A stretch of DNA of 30,675 nt from Dipetalonema caudispina (taxonomy: Eukaryota > Nematoda > Chromadorea > Rhabditida > Onchocercidae). Location of the stretch: NCBI GenBank assembly GCA_013365325.1, contig JABVXV010000524.1, forward strand, positions 1 through 30,675, read 5' to 3'. The translations under genes were made by a program, and so were the position numbers. A model generated the notes under the pieces. It searched no databases and was not told the origin of the DNA. It saw nothing but the letters and a program-made list of their open reading frames with translations. How positions within the stretch are numbered: the first letter of the stretch is position 1; each line of letters begins with the position of its first letter. Of the stretch, positions 23,522 through 30,675 are shown piece by piece.

Positions 23522-24586
23522 GCTAACTAGATTTTGTGAAATGCATTTCAATATTATTAGGCTGCAAAATGTGTGGAAATTTGACTAAACGATAAATTTC
23601 GAATTTCCTAAAGTTCAAAGTCGACATTAGTTTTTTTGATTCCAATTACACATTTTTACCATTTTTGCAGTTTTTGTTTTGAATTTTGTTAATTACTGTG
23701 GTATGATTTAAAATTCGGATCTTGAATTATGTGATATAATTAGTATTAAAATTTGTCAAAAATATACTATTTCATCATGAATAACTTCGAATTGTGATAT
23801 AATCTTTTTGAATCAAATAATTTTGCTAATGCATTCACATTTTCTACGAAATATTGTTACTCTTCTTGATTTCATTGTCAAGAAATGAACTTCCCCATAT
23901 TCAGTTATTGATTTCATTGTCAAGAAAACAAAAATGATGCCAATTTTGTAAAACATTCATGAATTATTCATGAAAGCTTGCTATATGAAAACATAACAAA
24001 ATATTTGTTAAATGCTATGTGCAGGAATTATCGTTATTAATGTAATTCCATTATCTCAATCATTCAGTTTTTTGTTGCATTCAAAAGCTGTTTTTTGTAC
24101 ACTGTTGATTTTATTTCTATTTTTATTTTTTTAATTTTATTAAAAGTTCAGTAATATGTCATTAATCATGTGGGGCAAACTATGAGCGAATAATTCTTAT
24201 AATTTTCCAGAATTACGTAACGCTCAAAGATATCATTATTGATTAATTTCTTTTTTTATTTCTTATTTTCATTAAAATATATATGTATATATCTATGTCT
24301 ATGTCTGCTATATATTTTCTTTTGTGACATTTTGCTGCGATTTCTCTTTTTTTTCCTTGTTAAAATTATTTAATAAAGTTCATTTTCAGTTGATTGGCTA
24401 GAATGTTCTTCATAGTTACATAGTATAATTTTCTTGAAATTCACAACATTATGTGATATCAGTCATTTTTTTTTTTGCTAGGATTTTTCAAAGTAACAGA
24501 TAGGATAAAATATTCGATATCGCAATTAATAGAAATATGAAGTATATAACTGTATTAATTTAACTCTATGATGTAACAATACGACT
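23522..24586. other. Convergent intergenic region (3' ends of the GNAT-like and GT31 genes)
   Basis: No coding sequence is evident. It should hold both 3' UTRs. A plus-strand AATAAA lies at 24372-24377, and a minus-strand AATAAA (TTTATT at 24255-24260) lies about 330 bases past the GT31 stop. A roughly 20-base direct repeat containing TTGATTTCATTGTCAAGAAA occurs at about 23868 and 23906. Confidence 0.6.
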
Positions 24587-27500
24587 TTAGTTTCGTAGAT
24601 TTGTAATATAGTTAGTAATTAATGGACGATATAGATTGGGAAGGATTTTTTCAAATTTTTGCCGAAATATTTGAATGAAATTAAAATTAGTATGTTTATA
24701 TTTCAAACATTTGATATCGCGTAACTTTTTGTAAAATTTGCGAAGATCATCGGAGTTACAAAATGATGATGCTACAACAAGTTTCGGTCGACCGTGTTGA
24801 TCACATTCCCATTGATCTGGTAAGTTCTGAAAAAAAGATTTTTAATTTCTTAAAATATAATTCCTTCCTTGACCTTTTTACGGATGAACATAAATTCCGG
24901 ACGAATTCCTCGATCGCATGAGAGCAGAATAGGATTGTTTGCCTCTCTCAATACATTTATTTCAATTTAATCCGTTAGTTTCGAAACATTACCGTTTTTC
25001 TTTTCAAAGTAATGAAATTTCTTCATCACCCTTATTACCTGAACATTATCTGCGGAATACATGAAATCGATATTAACGCGTTTGACACCCGCAATCTCAG
25101 CAACAACTCCGGTATAAAAGATATCTTCCAGTTTTAACCATATGGCCATCGGTAATGTTCTCCATATTTTCCGGAATGCTTCTAGTGGTATAATATACAT
25201 CATACCAGGCGCAAATGGTGGATAGATATCTAATGGATAACATTTATAAGGCATATAACTAAAATATCAAATGTTGAACTAATTAAGTGTTACAATACTT
25301 AGTTCCTTAATTACTTAATTCCTTAATTCCTATTGTAACAAAATGCAAGTATTCAGCAAAAATAAAGCTTTCCTCTTATTTTTTGATGAGAAGAAATAAT
25401 ATCAATGGACAGATTAATAGTCCCTAAATATATTCATTATGATAATTAATTTTGTAGAATTTTAATAAAATAAACATGAAACACAAAATGTCGCACTATT
25501 TGTTCATTCGTCGTCTAACGACGGGATCATTGTAACGTATAGCTCCATAAATATGAGCTAAATTGGAAAACGAAATAGCTTGCTGATTAAGACGATCCAG
25601 ATCAAGCACAACATCATCATCCACTTTGATATAATATCTAACATGTTGACAGTATGTTTGCTTGAAATACATCGCTGTATAAACCTAATAAATTTAATTT
25701 TCAGAAAATAACTTTTTGTAAATTACTTGCAAAGATTTGAAGATAAGATAATAAAATTTCTTAAAGCATTTAGAAATGGATTTGATTAATTCAACTTTAA
25801 GTGTCAGAGTATCATAAGTATCCGTAAGTGATGTAACAATTAAATCATTGTATTTCTTGCTTTCTTCAATAATTTTCATCATTGTTATAGCATCATATTG
25901 TATGCCAACCAGAAAGTATGCAATAATAATTCCATTCTAAAAAAAAGTGGATGGATAAAGTTTAGTTGATTATAAAAAGAATAGTACTTTATAAAATTAG
26001 CAAATAATGAAAAATTGTATTGTTTCTAAATTTAAGCAGTTGCTCAAATCATATATTTATGATAATCAAGATTTCTACATCAACATACGCATTTTTGCAT
26101 TGTTAAAGAGCTATGAAATATTTCAAAAATTTGAAAATTGATGGTAAATTTGATTATTCTTAAAAAATCTACATACTTTTAGAAGGTTAGAAATTACTTC
26201 CACTTGAGACATTTATTTGTCTTTCCTTGTAAATTATTTCTTATTTCTGAACTATTTCTGAAGAGTTTTTTTTTTTTTTTCAGAAATAATATACCCTCAA
26301 AATATCCGAATTATTAGGATTAAGCCACGTATCTCGAATTGCATTACGGATATTAAAGGATGACGTCCTTGAAATAATTATAATCAAGTACTTTGGTCTC
26401 TCTAAATATGGAAAAAGGTATTCATAATAGCTGAAATGCCTCAATCAAATTAAGTAGGCGTCATAATTAATAACTCGATTAAATCAAATATCATGACCAA
26501 ATTTCATTACTAAGATTAAAAACATTTGTGTTATTTTATCTGCTGCTTGTTACTGTCATTTAATCTTCGTAACTTAACTATTTATCAACCCGAGTACAAA
26601 ATATTCTTAACTTTCATGAATATTCACAAGTTATAAAAAGAAAAAGAAAAATTTTTTAAGCCATCGATAGAAATGAAATTGAAAAATGAGCAATTTGTTT
26701 CTTCAAACGATATCATTGTTTGAAGGTTTGACTACCTGCTTGATGTGAATTACGACGCGTTTACATAAAGTACAAACGTTTGCATGCTTCTACGTTAGGA
26801 AGCATTAGAAGCGATGATTTAATCGATTCATCCATAAATTTCATTGTAAAATTTCTGCTTCCATTAATGTTAGTCCAAAAATCGCTTAAATCACTCAAAT
26901 GGTCGTTTTTGGTAGACATTCGATGAAACAAAACTATAAGCAGCACTAAAATTGAATTTGTAAAAAAACTTTAAAAGCATTAAATTTCATGTTGTACTGA
27001 TAAAATTTTTTTTATGAAATCCAACTACTTCTTCATTCATTTGAATTTCCTAATAATTAAAAAAAATTTGAAATCTCCATCTTTTTCCATACAATTATAG
27101 TAAGTCTACCGATGTGTTGCAAAAAAGGAAAAATTTTATTTTATTTTCCCACAAACTATAAAAATTTAGACAGCTGATTTCTTGGCTAGCCAATATTTGT
27201 TTTAAGAAATCAGACTACCCAGCAATTATACCATCATATCATATTAGAAGAATATTTTGTTTCCATAAGGTTTTTTCTTTTTGATATTTCATCTATATTA
27301 AATTTATTCAAATTTTACAATCTGAATTTCCTTTGAAGATTTAAAGATTTGAGATTAATTATTTGATTTCATCTAAAATTTCAAGTTACATCATTTACAA
27401 TCCATCAGTTAGCCTAAATTAATTTTAAGTTTAATTTACGATGAAATTAATTTAAGCTTAACAATCATGCATTTTTCATTTTGGAATTTGAAATTCTCAT

Positions 27501-27616
27501 TGGAAAATTTCAGTGAATATATTTGAAACATTGAATACTACTTAAATGAAACCTCCGATGAAAAAAACACTGAAAATATTCATTCGCTTCCTCCATCGTC
27601 TTTGGCAATAAAACAT
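24587..27616 (-). CDS. Beta-1,3-glycosyltransferase, GT31 family (type II membrane protein)
   Basis: GT31 enzymes are Golgi type II membrane proteins that transfer galactose or GlcNAc from UDP-sugars in beta-1,3 linkage to glycoproteins or glycolipids. Seven exons join in phase: 27616-27553, 26945-26778, 26401-26295, 25936-25796, 25684-25497, 25258-25039 and 24826-24587, giving 375 residues. A basic tail (QRRWRKR) precedes a membrane anchor (about 13-28, split by intron 1), then a lumenal stem with NGS and NFT sequons. Family motifs appear in order: RNAIRDTW (96-103), YFLVG, DTYDTLTLK (to 160), KVDDDV with the metal-binding DxD type motif (180-185), MPYKCYP and IYPPFAPG, and LEDIFYTG (266-273). 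The C-terminal exon has LVVASSF...DDLRKFYKKL, which lines up with the 'LITVHHLSPEEMYKIW' region of vertebrate homologues. That alignment fixes exon 7 and the unusual GTTGAA donor of exon 4. Galactose versus GlcNAc specificity, and orthology to BRE-5 or others, cannot be decided. It converges on the GNAT gene. Confidence 0.87.
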
Positions 27617-27642
27617 TTAGTTGTGTAAACAATTCAACCGCT

Positions 27643-27644
27643 CT
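27643..27644 (-). promoter_or_regulatory. Probable spliced-leader acceptor of the GT31 gene
   Basis: On the minus strand TTGGATGTTTAG ends here, 26 bases before the ATG at 27616. It supports the start chosen for the glycosyltransferase. Confidence 0.4.
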
Positions 27645-28241
27645 AAACATCCAATCAGCAAAACAATGAAATTATCATATCGTTTATCGTTCCACCAAGT
27701 AATTTTTATTCTAATGCTATGCATGGATTGTTAACTTGCCATGCATGCATTATCATCTTGCTACGCATACATTGCCGTATATTGCATACTTGTCTTTCAT
27801 TACCATATTTGTAGAGTCTACTATTATTGCTATTTCAATTAATCTTTACCATATGCTTGCTGTAATAATACAAGTCCATTCAACCGGCTTGCAACTTGCC
27901 ATACATCCTGTGATACATTCTGAAATGTATTTATATTACTCCACAGTTTAATACACAATAAAACTGACTGCTCCCGATGATACCATATAAAAATACTAAC
28001 TTCATCTTTGTCTAAATTTAATTCTAGATTATTACACAGCTACAGCTGTATTTTGTTTCATTTCAATTCAAAGCAATAATTAATCTTGTTTGATTCGCAA
28101 TTGTTATAAAGTTTAAAATACTAAATACAAATTAAACACTGAAAACCTTTGCTAGCAAATTGGATTTTCCCATAATAATTTTTTCTCTTACTATCAAATA
28201 AATCATTATATTCTTGAATTCCCAACAACATATTCGTCATC

Positions 28242-28328
28242 TCAAAGATACCAAGATTTTAAAGATTTATTGTATTTAATGATAAAACGACGAGTTGATC
28301 TATCACAATATCGTTTCTCTGGCACTAC
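28242..28328 (-). other. Candidate terminal exon on the minus strand
   Basis: A strong acceptor (TTTAATTTCAG, AG at 28330-28329) is followed by 28 open codons (VVPEKRYCDRSTRR...) and a TGA. No partner exon joins it convincingly. A donor at 28996-28995 directly follows an ATG and would join in phase, giving only a 29-residue peptide. It could be a real last exon of an unresolved gene or chance. Confidence 0.25.
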
Positions 28329-28996
28329 CTGAAATTAAATTAATCTTTGATATAAATCCAAATGGAATTATACGATCAGTTTATTGCAATCATTTGTTAT
28401 AATTTTTTCTTCCTGAATTATAAAAATAAAATATTTCGAAAAAATTCCAACCATTTGAAATATTTTTTGAAAATTTGAATTATTTTAATCAATTTTAACA
28501 AGAAAAAGTTATCACATCTCATTGAATTCCTATCAACTTCATTTCGTCATCATTGATAATGGCTAGAAAAGTATAAAATATTTCACATATGTTTTTTCTT
28601 TTTTTCATGCAAAGAGTATTCAAACATAATTGATAGTTTGCTACGAAGACACCATAAGTCTCTTTACAAATTTCACAAAATTTTTTATCCATAGAAAATC
28701 AAAAATTTAATTTTACAATTTCATGTCTCATTAAAAAATTTCCGTTGAAAACATTATAAGATACCAAATTCAGCATAGAAATTGAAGGAAATAAACTTCT
28801 ACTAATACATTATTCTAAAAAAAGAATGCAGTTTAGAGTATAAGCTAAAAAAATGTGGTCAATCAATAGTTCTCGTCGTTTCAATACTAAGTACAACAAA
28901 TGTTATTTGAAAATTCTTCGAAAATCGTTTTTCAAATTATTGTTGATTTAAGAAGGTAACGAGTTTGATTAACTAGTAAATTAATAATATACTTAC

Positions 28997-29126
28997 CATT
29001 TTAAAGTAAAATTCCTAATGACTAAATAAGAACTGATGCTTTTTTGCGATTTTTTAAGAAACTTTTTACCCATTTAATGGTTTCCTTTCCTTCCAATGAA
29101 TCGCCCCGTAATGCTTTTGATAGCAT
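28997..29126 (-). other. Candidate exon or small ORFs on the minus strand
   Basis: Two overlapping minus-strand readings look non-random. One is a 34-codon ORF at 29126-29022 (MLSKALRGDSLEGKET...). The other is a 25-codon open stretch from an ATG at 29073 (MGKKFLKKS...) ending exactly at a strong donor (TG|GTAAGTATA, 28997|28996). The base composition is less AT-rich than its surroundings. I cannot join either to a second exon, so coding status is unproven. Confidence 0.22.
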
Positions 29127-30675
29127 CAATATCGTAGAGCAATGTAGCCAATTAATTTGTAAATAATTTACTTAATAACCAATGAATAATTTTTTACCAA
29201 TTAAAAATTAATGAGCTGGTGCAAAATATAATTTGGAACTGATTTTAAATAAAATAAGATCATGCAATGTTCAAATGATAAACAATGGAATTAACCTCAT
29301 GAGAGCATGTAATTGAAGGTTTATGCAAAATAAAAATTTTCAAAGGTTTAAAATCAAATTAAAATTTTTTCTATTGAGAAAATTTATGCAAAATTATTAA
29401 GTTTATTTTTTAGATTTTTTTCTTTTTTTCTTTTTAATAATCATAATTACTGTTCTTAGAGGAGGTAATTTTAAATTGAAATTCTTCTCGGGTAATTTAT
29501 CTAGCAAAATAAAAACAAGCGATCAAATAGCAAGTAGATGTTTGCAATCCGGATCTCTCAAATCATTGCGAATCATTTGATAAAGAAATGGGTTAAAGGA
29601 TTGAAACAATTTAAATATGAATCATTTCAATCTTAAAACAAAAACCAAAATAGAATACACTTAGAACGAAATTCATGACGTTATGACATTACATGAAACG
29701 ATAAGTTGCAAAAAATAACATGAACGAAATTAATATAAATGCGTATGTTGTCATCATATAACTGTAATGATAGTAATAATAATGTTATCCACCTTACTTC
29801 TTTTTTCAAAAAGATCGTGCAAACAAAATTTTGATATTTATAACGCTTGATCGCAAAGAATAGATAAATGTTAAAATAATGAAGACAGAAAGATGCATGA
29901 GTTCATCATTCTTAAATAAAAAAATTAAAATTTCAAGACCTCCAGTCAAATCAACAAGTAGATGTTACTATAGCATTAATCCGGAAAAATTAAAAATGTG
30001 TAAATCATTTAGATGGAAATTTCGATTAATATGCAAAAAAGTGAAAAGTTATAGTCTAATTTCAATTATACCATAAATTAAAACCTAAGCGATACCATTT
30101 TAACCCGTAATCAAAAAATAATATGTTTTTTTTTCTTTTTTTTTTTTTTTTTTTGTGATCAGAATAAAAATTCGAATAATCTTTCGACCAAACTATTCTT
30201 ATCACAGAATAAATTTTGCAATATCCCAATTATTTTACATATAGGTTAACATTTGTATATGAATATTTTTCTAATAATATTCATTTATCTCTCTATTCAT
30301 TTGTTTATTTATTTACTCATCAATTTGTTTATTTGTTCATTCATTTATCTGTTTAACTACGACATTATATACATAATTATCATATCACAGTCCTCATAGA
30401 ATGATAATTTCCCACATTTCCACCAAATTTTATTCACTATTTTTTAATGCTTAAAATATGCTTAAATAAATACAACATGAAATCTATTTATTTATGTAAG
30501 ATTACCTGAGAAGGTTGCGTTTGATTATTGAAGAGAAAAGTTCGCGGAAATGTTCACAGTAAACTAACAATATCAGGAATCCAATGGAAAATGCACATCA
30601 ACTTCTTGCGCCAGGCATTTTTGTACGTCTTCTCTTTCAGCACACAACAATGAAATAAACTGAAATTGCACATAA

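Larger units (their letters stand above)
27645..30675. other. Right flank, mostly without recognisable genes
   Basis: Apart from the weak minus-strand exon candidates at 28242-28328 and 28997-29126, I see no supported gene. Plus-strand ORFs at 27736-27951 and 29879-30076 have no motifs or splice context. The segment 30279-30356 is a degenerate TTTATTTNTTCATT-type repeat. A good plus-strand acceptor (CTCTTTCAG, AG at about 30639-30640) near the edge is followed by stops in all frames. Confidence 0.5.

Noticed and set aside
24746..24820. A plus-strand exon extending the GNAT-like gene (reading LSSELQNDD... or DHRSYKMMM...).
   Set aside because: The GNAT-like protein already ends at a stop at 23519 at the family's usual length. 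The minus strand here carries the conserved GT31 C-terminus behind a much better acceptor.
27736..27951. 71-residue plus-strand ORF just upstream of the GT31 start.
   Set aside because: It has no acceptor before the ATG and no motif, and it sits in the probable promoter of the opposite-strand gene.
29077..29166. Plus-strand ORF whose end (NIVEQCSQLIC) recalls an insulin A chain.
   Set aside because: It lacks the Cys-Cys pair, any B-chain sequence, a signal peptide and a splice context; the resemblance is too short to count.
30554..30673. Minus-strand 39-codon ORF at the right edge (MCNFSLFHCC...).
   Set aside because: It is short, at the window edge and without a supported donor or homologue; kept out of the gene list.

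Overview
The window is AT-rich nuclear DNA from a nematode, most likely a spirurid or filarial-type (clade III) worm. This rests on small exons separated by introns of roughly 60 to 1,100 bases, TTTCAG/TTTTAG 3' splice sites, 3' splice acceptors a few bases upstream of start codons (as expected for spliced-leader trans-splicing), nematode-type protein families, and very frequent poly-T/poly-A runs and microsatellites. It contains no prokaryotic, viral or mobile-element gene that I can recognise. Almost all real coding sequence is split into exons, so single-frame ORFs describe it poorly. I rebuilt five multi-exon genes by hand, requiring compatible splice phase at every junction.

Layout from left to right. 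(1) Minus strand, 130-4416: eleven exons of a Mind bomb-like protein (SH3-type repeats, then ankyrin repeats) running off the left edge, where the RING fingers should lie. (2) A 1.06 kb divergent intergenic region carrying three perfect POU octamers. (3) Plus strand, 5474-10079: ten exons of a 536-residue nuclear-type protein with proline-rich, AT-hook-like and acidic parts. (4) Intergenic DNA with an 87-bp tandem duplication. (5) Plus strand, 11973-13601: five exons of a 105-residue, probably secreted protein of unknown family. (6) A gene desert of about 7.8 kb filled with microsatellites, purine and pyrimidine tracts and short tandem repeats. (7) Plus strand, 21440-23521: five exons of a 296-residue glycine N-acyltransferase-like GNAT protein. 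(8) A 1.06 kb convergent intergenic region. (9) Minus strand, 24587-27616: seven exons of a 375-residue type II membrane beta-1,3-glycosyltransferase (GT31). (10) About 3 kb of right flank with only weak exon candidates on the minus strand.

The five genes do not form an operon: orientations are -, +, +, +, -, and spacings are about 1 kb or more. One possible functional thread is that Mind bomb acts on Notch ligands, and some GT31 enzymes (Drosophila Brainiac, C. elegans BRE-5) also affect Notch signalling, but nothing in the sequence links the two here. The points most worth checking are the Mind bomb-like model that seems to start directly at the SH3 repeats, the unknown secreted protein, the unrecognised conserved domain in the AT-hook-like protein, the frequent GTT-type donor sites, and alternative splice choices in the GT31 gene. 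I found no clearly new biological system; most of the window is ordinary nematode gene content that needs spliced models.
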